Shown: piece after piece, positions 6,596-13,169 of the stretch
How positions within the stretch are numbered: the first letter of the stretch is position 1
Layout: every line of letters begins with the position of its first letter
The notes under the pieces: model-generated
Seen by the model: only the letters and a program-made list of their open reading frames with translations
Database searches by the model: none
What the model was told of the DNA's origin: nothing
Translations under genes and position numbers: made by a program
IMG/VR virus record: IMGVR_UViG_3300037201_000054
Span: 1-40,961 of that record
Direction: 5' to 3' (one strand)
DNA length: 40,961 nt
Source: a virus

Positions 6596-6883
6596 CTAGA
6601 CTTTCGAATCGAGATCGTCTGCGAGTGGTGATGGACTTTCTAGGTCAACCCCCAACCCTTTCGCAAGCCGAAGATAGCGTTCCCTCACTTGCTGAAGTAA
6701 GGCGGAATTGGAAGCGACATCTACGCTCGCAGCAAACTCAAAAGCCCGCACGTCGTCGGCAGTCACAATCCCGCGACTCTTAAGGATGTCGAGCAGGATT
6801 TTGTTGAACTGCGCCTGCTTGACATGCAGACTCAAGACCAGCAAGTGCTCCTCAGGTGTCATCGCCTTGCCTTCCGTCCTCAT
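6596..6883 (-). CDS. small helical protein, first gene of the second leftward operon, 95 aa
   Basis: The protein is mainly helical (HLLVLSLHVKQAQ near residue 13), with no cysteines. The ATG at 6883 is placed relative to the promoter exactly as the ATG at 5377 is to its own, which supports a near-leaderless start. An alternative ATG at 6862 has a GGAAGG upstream and would give 88 aa. Its slot is equivalent to the 92-aa gene at 5099-5377. Function unknown; a regulatory role is inference. Confidence 0.55.
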   Translation of the reverse strand: MRTEGKAMTPEEHLLVLSLHVKQAQFNKILLDILKSRGIVTADDVRAFEFAASVDVASNSALLQQVRERYLRLAKGLGVDLESPSPLADDLDSKV

Positions 6884-6961
6884 GTAAACAATTTATTACG
6901 TACTAAGCACGCAGTCAAGATAATTCTTGCGCAGCACGCATAATTGTGTTAGCGTCCTCGC
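6884..6961. promoter_or_regulatory. bidirectional promoter/operator, copy 2
   Basis: Leftward: TTGACT (6918-6913) and TAATAA (6898-6893) or AATAAA one base further. Rightward: TTGCGC (6927-6932), 17-bp spacer, TAGCGT (6950-6955). The core 6914-6933 is identical to 5408-5427, including the CAAGA-TAAT-TCTTG dyad, and the alignment stays ungapped from the leftward start codon through the rightward -10. The spacers differ, so the conserved parts are those expected to be under selection. Confidence 0.65.
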
Positions 6962-7117
6962 GTGGCTGAAACTGTTGAGCAGTACAAGCAACGGATTGCA
7001 CGGTCTGGCGGCTTTGGACGTGCGAAGGCGCTCACCAAGAAGCAACGCGCCGATTCAGCTCGCAAGGCGGCTCAGGCACGCTGGGCCAAACAAAAGAAAA
7101 CTCCCCCCAAGGAGTGA
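6962..7117 (+). CDS. KGG/ARW-type small basic protein, 51 aa
   Basis: It begins at GTG 6962, about 7 nt after the -10 box and without a Shine-Dalgarno, so it may be leaderless. The sequence holds ARSGGFGRAKALTKKQ (13-28) and ARKAAQARWAKQKK (33-46), the same layout as the 77-aa protein at 5457. It is highly basic. Its C-terminal AAQARWAKQK recurs exactly at the end of the secreted protein at 7766-8272. It probably belongs to a small nucleic-acid-binding family; autoregulation from the adjacent operator is an attractive but untested idea. Confidence 0.7.
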   Translation: MAETVEQYKQRIARSGGFGRAKALTKKQRADSARKAAQARWAKQKKTPPKE

Positions 7118-7121
7118 CACC

Positions 7122-7736
7122 GTGCGATACACAGTTGCTGGTCTGCTTCTCTCTATCCTCTGCTCCGCCCCTGTTTTGGCGGACAGCATCGAACTGGACG
7201 TAAACGCTTGGGCTACCATCACCGCACCCACAACCTGTAAGTTGAACTGCTCAGAGACAATCGATGTAAGTTTTGCGTTCATCAACAACCCTGATGGCGC
7301 TGGAACTGTCGTGCCAGGCACTATGAGTTTCAGTTCGTCAGGCTTCCTCGCGCCGCTCACACCTGTCCCTGGTAATGCCTTCTATCTGGGCATGTTCAAC
7401 AACGTAGTAAACCTCAACTCAGGGGGGCAAGAGGTTCTACTTCCGACCGACGAGATAGACCTCTATTACGATGTCACAGCCAATGCGCCCAACGTAATCG
7501 TGCCCGGAACAAACACTCTGGGGTTCGCCTTCTACGCCTGTAGGACTCAAGCCTGCACCAACGCTTACGGAGCCACTTGGGCTGGTTACCAAGGCCCCAC
7601 TGGCGGCACCATCCAAGAGGGAAGCACCGTCAGGCAAGTTCCTGATGGCGACTCGCCTCTTGCGCTCAGTCTCGCTGCTTTCGGCGCGTTCGCTTTGGCT
7701 CGGCGCTGGCGACGACAAGAGGTCTTGCTGCCGTGA
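7122..7736 (+). CDS. secreted protein with VPDG-type C-terminal sorting signal, 204 aa
   Basis: The GTG at 7122 has AAGGAG 8 nt upstream, which decides the start; the frame is open further upstream. Residues 1-20 are a Sec signal peptide ending VLA-DS. The body is beta-rich with Cys at 39, 43, 140 and 145. The C-terminus reads VPDGDS (173-178), a hydrophobic helix (about 179-192) and ARRWRR, the tripartite layout of exosortase targets (VPDSG/PEP-CTERM class). Such proteins are cleaved and displayed or secreted by a host exosortase. Finding it in a phage early region is unusual; it could be a surface-altering cargo gene. Confidence 0.7.
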   Translation: MRYTVAGLLLSILCSAPVLADSIELDVNAWATITAPTTCKLNCSETIDVSFAFINNPDGAGTVVPGTMSFSSSGFLAPLTPVPGNAFYLGMFNNVVNLNSGGQEVLLPTDEIDLYYDVTANAPNVIVPGTNTLGFAFYACRTQACTNAYGATWAGYQGPTGGTIQEGSTVRQVPDGDSPLALSLAAFGAFALARRWRRQEVLLP

Positions 7737-7765
7737 AACTTCTCTGCAGAAAAAGGGGAAACACC

Positions 7766-8272
7766 ATGAAACTCTCGCTACTCGTCGCCTCTCTGTTGCT
7801 CGCCGTCTCTCCGGTTTTCGCGGACAGCGTCAACACCATCACCATCTGGGACGTGAACCCACCCTACAGCTACAACTCGGTCCCGTTAACCCCCTCTACG
7901 CTGGTCCAAGAATCTGCTCCTGGTCCACAGCCAGGGGAGCAAGGTGCTATCGAGCTGGAGTGGAGTGCCCCTGCCAGCTGGACTCGCGGGGAGGTGTATA
8001 CCTTCTCTCTTTCCTTCGACGGTCAGACCTTCTCCGGCAGCGGCCAGGAGTATATGAACTACGGCGGAGCGATCTTTCTCCTTCCCCTGACCACCCAAGA
8101 CTATCCCGCCACGATCACCGTCTCCTACGCCGGTGGCGGGGCCGCTACACAAGCGTTCATCCTGGAACCGGTGCCGGAACCGGGAACATGGGCACTCATG
8201 GCGACCGGTTTGCTTGGACTCGCGGCTCAAGCACGCTGGGCGAAACAGAAGGAGGAAAAGGCGAACTCATGA
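7766..8272 (+). CDS. PEP-CTERM secreted protein, 168 aa
   Basis: The ATG at 7766 is preceded by AAAGGGGAA. The protein has a signal peptide (1-19, VFA-DS), a beta-sandwich-like body with paired aromatic strands, VPEPGTW at 136-142, a hydrophobic helix (143-154) and a basic tail. This is the PEP-CTERM arrangement recognised by exosortase. The tail continues as AAQARWAKQK, identical to the KGG/ARW protein at 6962. With the preceding gene it forms a two-gene secreted cassette. The phage would depend on the host sorting enzyme, since none is visible here. Confidence 0.8.
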   Translation: MKLSLLVASLLLAVSPVFADSVNTITIWDVNPPYSYNSVPLTPSTLVQESAPGPQPGEQGAIELEWSAPASWTRGEVYTFSLSFDGQTFSGSGQEYMNYGGAIFLLPLTTQDYPATITVSYAGGGAATQAFILEPVPEPGTWALMATGLLGLAAQARWAKQKEEKANS

Positions 8273-8475
8273 ACGCGGCCCCCAAAAAGTCGCCTAACAA
8301 AGCTGCTGCTCCGCCGCGTTACGGATTGAGCCATTGCCTCGAATGTGATCGCAAGATCCCCAACAGCGGTAATTACACCTTTTTCTGCTCCAAGGATTGC
8401 GCCGCCGATTGGGGCGACGATGAGGCTCAGGTGCAATTCCTCAGGGCTCGCGCCGAGCAGAAGAAGGAGAACTGA
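8269..8475 (+). CDS. zinc-finger protein, 68 aa
   Basis: The start overlaps the PEP-CTERM stop as ATGA. After a basic, Ala/Pro-rich N-terminus, CLECDRK (23-29) and CSKDC (40-44) form a compact zinc knuckle with a FF pair, resembling small phage and toxin-linked zinc fingers. The C-terminus is a charged helix. DNA or RNA binding is possible; no further function can be assigned. Confidence 0.65.
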   Translation: MNAAPKKSPNKAAAPPRYGLSHCLECDRKIPNSGNYTFFCSKDCAADWGDDEAQVQFLRARAEQKKEN

Positions 8476-8572
8476 GTAACGAACTGGCACATTTTACGAT
8501 CCCACTGACTGCCGGGCAGGGACCCGGAATGCTCTTCCCCAAAGCCTCCGAAACGTAGATCATGGGAGCCCG

Positions 8573-8752
8573 ATGCCCCGCACCCTGATCGAATCCGAGC
8601 ATCTGATCGACCAGCTCCGCCAGAAGCTCCAAGTGTGCATGCTGAAAGTGGAACTGCTCGAACAATCCTCCGAGATCTGCGAGCACTGCGTCAAAGAAAT
8701 TCAGACCCTCGCCCAAGTGCTGACCGAGATCGAGCGCACCATGCGTCAGTAA
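8573..8752 (+). CDS. small coiled-coil protein, 59 aa
   Basis: It starts MPRTLIESEHLIDQLRQ and is predicted to be almost entirely helical, with leucine-rich heptads. Cysteines at 22, 36 and 39, including CEHC, may bind metal. A GGGAGCCC stretch precedes the ATG. The antisense frame here is longer but looks like a mirror of these heptads. Function unknown. Confidence 0.55.
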   Translation: MPRTLIESEHLIDQLRQKLQVCMLKVELLEQSSEICEHCVKEIQTLAQVLTEIERTMRQ

Positions 8753-8776
8753 GCGTCAACATGCCAACATACAAAC

Positions 8777-8797
8777 TTGCACCACCCCCGGTGCAAG
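8777..8797 (+). promoter_or_regulatory. inverted repeat upstream of the 96-aa gene
   Basis: TTGCACC and GGTGCAA form a perfect 7-bp inverted repeat with a CACCCCC-type spacer, between the gene ending at 8752 and the ribosome binding site of the gene at 8843. No T-run follows. It may be an operator or an RNA hairpin in the leader. Confidence 0.3.
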
Positions 8798-8842
8798 GAC
8801 TACGCTTACCCAGCAACGTTCAGCACTCCCCAGGAGGCACCA

Positions 8843-9133
8843 ATGGAGCAAGCTACCCAGAAAGAGCAAGCCCAAGGAAAACTTCCCACAACCCTCAACG
8901 TCCCCCTCTCCATTCTCACCAACACCTTCAACGGCTACGCCAAACGCGCCGTCACCCGCGCGGACAAGCACTATCTGTTTGGCATTGTCGAAGGGCTGGG
9001 CACGGCAATCGTGCAGCAGAACATCCGCGGGCCGAATGCCGGCAGCGGCGGAGCGAACGGCGGCGGATTCACTCTTGAAAACTGGATGACGGAGTGCGGA
9101 GTCAGCCCGGACTGGGCGACCATCGCGGCTTAA
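8843..9133 (+). CDS. hypothetical protein, 96 aa
   Basis: The ATG at 8843 is preceded by AGGAGG with good spacing, so I prefer it to the TTG at 8777. The protein has a TLNVPLSILTNTFNGYAKRA segment, a Gly/Asn-rich loop (about 65-75) and ends near ATIAA. I do not recognise it. It is the last gene before a convergent minus-strand mini-gene. Confidence 0.6.
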   Translation: MEQATQKEQAQGKLPTTLNVPLSILTNTFNGYAKRAVTRADKHYLFGIVEGLGTAIVQQNIRGPNAGSGGANGGGFTLENWMTECGVSPDWATIAA

Positions 9134-9218
9134 ACCACCTTGTTGGCTAGGCCACCACCGCGCGCACAGTAGCTGGAGGGGGAGTAGTATGTCCTAAAGT
9201 GAGCTGATTGTTCTGTTT

Positions 9219-9260
9219 GCGGGCCGGAACTCCCCGTCGCCAACCACGACTCCGGCCCGC
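9219..9260. terminator. inverted repeat between convergent genes, possible terminator
   Basis: GCGGGCCGGA (9219-9228) and TCCGGCCCGC (9251-9260) form a perfect 10-bp stem with a 22-nt loop, placed between the convergent ends of the genes at 8843-9133 and 9278-9424. The stem is very GC-rich but neither side has a clear T-run, so terminator function is uncertain. Confidence 0.35.
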
Positions 9261-9277
9261 GCGGCAACGGCTTAAAC

Positions 9278-9424
9278 TCAGGCCTCGACCAGCTCTACCC
9301 CAAGCACCGACGTAACCACTGCAACTTCCCATTCCCTTACCCATCGGCAGGCCGGGCAGTCCTTCGCGCACCGGTTCCCGCTCCAGTGCAGCTCGTGCTC
9401 GTAGGGGGAGAGAAGAATTGCCAT
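9278..9424 (-). CDS. small Cys-containing protein, 48 aa
   Basis: This short minus-strand gene starts MAILLSPYEHELHW and contains CAKDCPAC (about 19-26), a compact metal-site pattern, and ends in a hydrophobic VAVVTSVLGVELVEA segment. GAAAGGAA lies about 15 nt upstream of the ATG, rather far, so the start is not firm. It is convergent with the gene ending at 9133. Confidence 0.45.
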   Translation of the reverse strand: MAILLSPYEHELHWSGNRCAKDCPACRWVREWEVAVVTSVLGVELVEA

Positions 9425-9591
9425 AGCAAGTAAATCATTTCCTTTCAACACGCAGAAGTCCAGGGCACTAACGTAACCTGCAATCCCACCCCAGACTCAA
9501 TAGAGTCGCACTCGACTGCTAGGCTAGATCCGTTGCTTGTTTCAGCGCCGCGCGCCGCCCATACTGCGTAGCCAATTGCGTTACCCCCTCC
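9425..9591. other. non-coding stretch with open minus frame and small dyad
   Basis: Between the minus mini-gene and the gene at 9592 I see no normal gene. GACTC-AATA-GAGTC (9494-9507) is a perfect small dyad. On the minus strand a frame stays open from 9618 to a TGA at 9445-9447, reads like protein (for example GGGNAIGYAVWAARGAE), but has no ATG, GTG or TTG near its beginning. It may be a gene remnant. Confidence 0.3.
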
Positions 9592-9957
9592 ATGAGAATT
9601 CCTGTGTTTGCTCGCGGGTCAAACCCCGCTATCGATCCGCCCATTCAGCGCAAAAGCGAAAGCTACGGTATGGCTGAAGTTGAAGCCGGCCGTGCCGACT
9701 GGGTAGACTCCAACGATCACACCCGCGGTATCCTCTGCCGCGCCTTCCTCTACTCCGGCCAAACCCTGGAACCGGCCGGCCCTGAAGAACTCACCAAGCT
9801 TACCCTCGGCAACGCCCTCCCCCCGCTCGAAGTCTCCGGCACCCAGTTCGACGATCCCATCAAAAACTTTGTCACCCTGCAGGAACGTGCCTGCCTGATC
9901 GTCCGTGCCCGCGCCTTTGCCCGTTCGTTCGACCCTGAAGTGTTTGCCTCAGCCTGA
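9592..9957 (+). CDS. hypothetical protein, 121 aa
   Basis: The ATG at 9592 has no recognisable ribosome binding site; an in-frame ATG at 9670 is an alternative, giving 95 aa. The sequence is soluble with mixed alpha/beta character and contains a GRADWVDSNDHTRGILCRAFL segment that looks like a genuine beta domain. No family is recognised. The next gene begins 4 nt after its stop. Confidence 0.5.
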   Translation: MRIPVFARGSNPAIDPPIQRKSESYGMAEVEAGRADWVDSNDHTRGILCRAFLYSGQTLEPAGPEELTKLTLGNALPPLEVSGTQFDDPIKNFVTLQERACLIVRARAFARSFDPEVFASA

Positions 9958-9961
9958 TTTT

Positions 9962-10267
9962 ATGTATCCGGAACATTGCCCGCACTGTGGTGGACGCGTT
10001 GACCCTTCGCGGCTGACTCCGCTGGAGACCTCCGTCGCCTCGATGGTGGCGCAAGGATGGGCCGCGTCGGATATCGCTGAAACAAGTGGCAGGCGGACGC
10101 AATCGGTAAAAAATATGTTGTCGCGCATCTACGAAAAACTAGGCGTGCATGATCGCGACGGCTGGCCCCGAGTAAAACTTGGAATCTACTGGAACTGTGA
10201 ACTCTTCCAGGTCGGGCTCCACGCACTCGGCTTGATCGCTGAAAACTCTTCCGAAATTGCTGCCTGA
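9962..10267 (+). CDS. LuxR/GerE-type HTH protein with zinc knuckle, 101 aa
   Basis: Residues 18-66 match a LuxR-type helix-turn-helix: LTPLETSVASMVAQG, then a recognition helix around TQSVKNMLSRIYEKLGVHDR. N-terminal CPHCGG (6-11) suggests a small metal site. The receiver or autoinducer domain is missing, so this is a stand-alone DNA-binding domain, probably a transcription factor. It lies upstream of the recombinase and terminase genes and may act on the late region or the operators at 5378 and 6884; that is inference. Confidence 0.75.
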   Translation: MYPEHCPHCGGRVDPSRLTPLETSVASMVAQGWAASDIAETSGRRTQSVKNMLSRIYEKLGVHDRDGWPRVKLGIYWNCELFQVGLHALGLIAENSSEIAA

Positions 10268-10457
10268 TTCATGCGTGTCTTTTTCCGACAAGTTCAACGG
10301 CGACTTCCTGCAGCAATTCCACAGCATCGTGGACCTGGTTCTACAGATGGACCAGGTGCGGGCTTCCTCTTCGAAGACGCTGAGCCCGGAGATGACGCGG
10401 CTACTGGTTTTGGTGATTTTCGACGGATACCAGATCGGCGGACCTTACAGTAAATGA
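10257..10457 (+). CDS. hypothetical helical protein, 66 aa
   Basis: The frame starts with TTG at 10257 or GTG at 10275, neither with a clear ribosome binding site; both overlap or abut the LuxR-type gene. Its TGA overlaps the ATG at 10454, which supports this frame over the competing one from 10271. The protein is helical with a KFNGDFLQQFHSIVDLVLQMD stretch. Function unknown. Confidence 0.45.
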   Translation: MLPDSCVSFSDKFNGDFLQQFHSIVDLVLQMDQVRASSSKTLSPEMTRLLVLVIFDGYQIGGPYSK

Positions 10458-10753
10458 CGATCCCCGACCCCAAACTGATCGGAACCTATCCCGGAACCTA
10501 TAACCAGGTGGACCGCTCCAAGCAGTACACGCGAGCCGAAGCTCCGGAGTTGCTGCGCTCCCTGAATGAAGCCTGGTCGAAGATCCGGATGCTAGAAGCC
10601 TCTAGCCTGCGGAAAGACGCGGTCATCGCGGATCAAAATCAGCGCATCGGCCGTTATCGCGTCGGCTACACCACTTTGATTGCCATCATCACCGGCGTGT
10701 GCTGGGAAGGCGTGCGAGCCCTGGTTCCTATGGTATGGGGACTCCTGCGATGA
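10454..10753 (+). CDS. coiled-coil protein with C-terminal membrane helix, 99 aa
   Basis: Residues about 28-65 form a charged coiled coil. The C-terminus (about 71-97) is hydrophobic with a central VCWEG, fitting one membrane pass or hairpin. ATGA overlaps join it to both neighbours. The coiled-coil-plus-anchor layout resembles small phage membrane proteins such as holin accessories, but no lysis enzyme is nearby and I make no functional claim. Confidence 0.55.
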   Translation: MTIPDPKLIGTYPGTYNQVDRSKQYTRAEAPELLRSLNEAWSKIRMLEASSLRKDAVIADQNQRIGRYRVGYTTLIAIITGVCWEGVRALVPMVWGLLR

Positions 10754-10989
10754 ACTCCCGCGAGCGGCAAAGACAAGAGCGGGAGGACTTCCGCCTGGCG
10801 CGCGAGAAAACACTCCAACTGCTGGCCGAGAGCCGGGAGTTTGCCGATCCCGACAAGGTAGTGGACACGGCCGGCTTCTGGCTGGAACGCTGGAAGCGCG
10901 AGCGCAGTCCGATGCGGGGCAGGCCAAAACCGCAGAGGAAGCGCGGCGAACGTTTACTCCTGGCGCAGTCCGCGGCGCTGGCCGCATGA
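10750..10989 (+). CDS. basic hypothetical protein, 79 aa
   Basis: The ATG at 10750 overlaps the upstream stop as ATGA and its own stop overlaps the recombinase start in the same way. The protein is rich in Arg and Glu, with a helical N-terminus (RERQRQEREDFRLARE) and a basic RPKPQRKRG near the end. Strict coupling to the recombinase suggests joint expression. Function unknown. Confidence 0.55.
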   Translation: MNSRERQRQEREDFRLAREKTLQLLAESREFADPDKVVDTAGFWLERWKRERSPMRGRPKPQRKRGERLLLAQSAALAA

Positions 10990-11540
10990 AACTAGCCCTT
11001 TACGCCCGCGTCTCCAAGCCTCAACGCAACATTCCCGCGGACCTGCTCACGAAAGAACAGAATCCCGAAGTGCAGCTCCGCGAATTGCGCGAGTGGTGCC
11101 AGGCGAACAAGCACATCGTCACCAGCGAGTACGTCGAGCGGCTGAGCGGCAAAAACACCAAACGCCCGCAGCTGCAGAAGTTGATGCGCGATGCGGCGAA
11201 GGGGCTGCGTGATATCGAGGGCGTCTTAGTCTGGCGTCTCGATCGCTTCGGCCGATCGGTTCGGGATCTCCACAACCTAATCGCAGAACTGGATGAAGCC
11301 CGGATCGCCTTCATCTGTCTCAAGGATGGCTTCGACCTCACAACCTCCGGCGGCCGGGCAATGTTCGGCATGCTGGCCGTCTTTGCAGAATTTGAGCGCA
11401 ACGTAATAGCCGAGCGCACCAAGGCAGGCCTCGCCCTGGCTCGCGCCGAAGGCCGGCTGCCTGGACGCAAGATCGATCCGCGCAAAGGACCAAGCCGCAC
11501 CACCCGCTGGCGACACGCAAAAACGCGCGCCAGCGCATAA
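10986..11540 (+). CDS. small serine recombinase (resolvase/invertase type), 184 aa
   Basis: The N-terminal catalytic domain is clear: YARVS with the nucleophile Ser10, LDRFGRS at 85-91, DGFDLTT at 114-120 and FAEFERNVIAERTKAGLA at 133-150 (the E helix). These enzymes cut and rejoin DNA through a 5' phosphoserine. The C-terminus after GRLPGRK is only about 20 basic residues, so the usual helix-turn-helix DNA-binding domain is absent or greatly shortened. It may act with a partner protein, be a DNA invertase relic, or no longer be functional. No inverted-repeat invertible segment is evident beside it. Confidence 0.85.
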   Translation: MKLALYARVSKPQRNIPADLLTKEQNPEVQLRELREWCQANKHIVTSEYVERLSGKNTKRPQLQKLMRDAAKGLRDIEGVLVWRLDRFGRSVRDLHNLIAELDEARIAFICLKDGFDLTTSGGRAMFGMLAVFAEFERNVIAERTKAGLALARAEGRLPGRKIDPRKGPSRTTRWRHAKTRASA

Positions 11541-11715
11541 GCAAACTTGTTTCATATCGTCCGATGAGAAACATCAACGACTTACAAGCATTTTGGGGGC
11601 AAAAACAGGCTTTGACTATGTTCATAAGTGTTAAGCCTCGAACCGCTCCAAACACCGCGCCCAGCACGGCTTTCGGCTCATCCGCTCCATTCCGCCGCGT
11701 AGCACCTTCACAAAA

Positions 11716-12378
11716 ATGACAGAAATAAGTTCAGATTTGAAGGGAAAGGCGCAAGTTTTTGTTCGCGAGTATCTGCGTGATTGCAACGCCACAAGAGCTG
11801 CTATTGCAGCAGGTTACGCGGCTTCCTCGGCCTCCCAGGCGGGTTCCCGCCTGTACAGGAATGTTAAGGTCCGCTCAGAAATCGAACGGCTCACCTCGAA
11901 GCGCCTGATTGACCTGGAAATCGACGCTAAACGAGTGCTCCGCGGCCTGGCCCAGCTGGCCTTCTACGATCCGCGGCAGATGTTCAACGACAACGGATCC
12001 CTCAAAGCCATCACCGAGATGGATGAGGTAAGCGCGATGGCACTCAAGGGGATCGACGTGCAGTCGACCGAGACGATCATTCCCAATGGCGGAATCGGCG
12101 GGGCTGAAGCTGAGACGAAAGGCGCCGCAAGTGAGACGAAGGGCACCGACGAGGAAACGCCGGCGCCGCAGGTACTGAAACGCCGCATCACCGTCTCGAA
12201 GATCCGCCTGGCCGATCGCGGCGAAAACCTGGAACGGCTGGGGCGCCACTTGAAGCTTTTCACCGATCGCGTCGAATTCGAGGACACAACTCCGTATGAC
12301 CCAGAGCGGGACGATGCCCGCATTACGCAACTACTCGGCCAAGCAATTCTCGCAGCTGGTCGCGAGGCTCGACCCTAA
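11716..12378 (+). CDS. terminase small subunit, 220 aa
   Basis: The N-terminal region FVREYLRDCNATRAAIAAGY (about 15-34) followed by SASQAGSRLYRN is the DNA-binding helix-turn-helix of Terminase_2-type small subunits, which recognise phage DNA and recruit the large subunit. The central part is helical; a low-complexity Glu/Thr/Ala insert lies at about 130-155. The C-terminus overlaps the large-subunit ATPase gene by 83 bp. The ATG at 11716 lacks a good ribosome binding site, and the 175-bp gap upstream holds only weak promoter-like words and short dyads. Confidence 0.85.
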   Translation: MTEISSDLKGKAQVFVREYLRDCNATRAAIAAGYAASSASQAGSRLYRNVKVRSEIERLTSKRLIDLEIDAKRVLRGLAQLAFYDPRQMFNDNGSLKAITEMDEVSAMALKGIDVQSTETIIPNGGIGGAEAETKGAASETKGTDEETPAPQVLKRRITVSKIRLADRGENLERLGRHLKLFTDRVEFEDTTPYDPERDDARITQLLGQAILAAGREARP

Positions 12379-13060
12379 CAGCCAGCGCGAGCTGACCCAG
12401 CTTCTCGAACGGCGCGAACAATACGAACTGTGGAGCCAAGTCGCCAAACCCGTTGCATGCTGGGAAGCCGGACCCTTACTGTGGCTGACCTCGCACACTT
12501 TCACCGAGGACCATCACTCGCTGGCCAAGGGCACGGAGTTTCTCGCCCCCTTCCCGCGCGACGAGTACATCCGGGTGCTGGTCGACTACATTCTCTTCGA
12601 GCAATGCCTCGATGCCAACGCCTCGAACGTGCTCTTCGTACTGAAGACTCGAGAAATGATGTTCTCCTGGACCGCGGTCGGACTGATCACCTGGATGTGC
12701 CAGTTCTTGAATGTATTCTGGGTAGCGCAGTCGGGCAAGGAATCCAAAGGCGCGGAGCTGGTGAACTACGCCCGCATCCTCTGGCGCAACCAGCCGGCCT
12801 GGATGAAGCGGCGCAACCCGCTGGTAGTCGACAACGATTTAGAGTTGCAGTGGAAATCGGGCGGACGTTTCAAAGCGATCGCCTCGGGCGAAGATCAGAT
12901 CCGCATGTTCCATCCCCACGGCTACATGCAGGACGAGAGTTCCTTTCTGCCGGAAGCCGAGCAGGCTTTCAACGCGGCGCGGCCAGTGGTGGCACAGATC
13001 ATTTGCGGCTCGACCGACGAAGTGGGCTGGTTCTCGAGGCAGTGCAAGGGGCTGGTATGA
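12296..13060 (+). CDS. terminase large subunit, ATPase half, 254 aa
   Basis: This is the DNA-packaging motor domain. The modified Walker A reads LKTREMMFSW (116-125), a variant of the KxRxxxxS type found in some large terminases. Walker B is YMQDES (Asp213, Glu214), and the coupling motif is ICGST (237-240). The protein then ends at CKGLV, right where the linker to the nuclease domain would begin. The nuclease half is encoded separately at 17630-18697. Neither remaining frame after 13060 resembles terminase. The start could be 12296 or the in-frame ATG at 12314; both overlap the small-subunit gene. Confidence 0.85.
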   Translation: MTQSGTMPALRNYSAKQFSQLVARLDPNSQRELTQLLERREQYELWSQVAKPVACWEAGPLLWLTSHTFTEDHHSLAKGTEFLAPFPRDEYIRVLVDYILFEQCLDANASNVLFVLKTREMMFSWTAVGLITWMCQFLNVFWVAQSGKESKGAELVNYARILWRNQPAWMKRRNPLVVDNDLELQWKSGGRFKAIASGEDQIRMFHPHGYMQDESSFLPEAEQAFNAARPVVAQIICGSTDEVGWFSRQCKGLV

Positions 13061-13169
13061 GTAGACTTACTTCATACTCAGCGGATCGGCGCGGCTTCAC
13101 CGCAGACCGGACCGGGCACGGATCCCGGAAACTGGGCGGACACAAACCCGTAAGCGCCACAATTCTTCC

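Noticed and set aside
6332-6783. Plus-strand frames at 6332-6580 and 6580-6783
   Set aside because: They cover the leader, the zinc-ribbon gene and the 95-aa gene on the minus strand, which have better signals.
8441-8716. Minus-strand 91-codon frame
   Set aside because: Mirror of the helical 59-aa plus-strand gene, which has the better start context and fits the direction of its neighbours.
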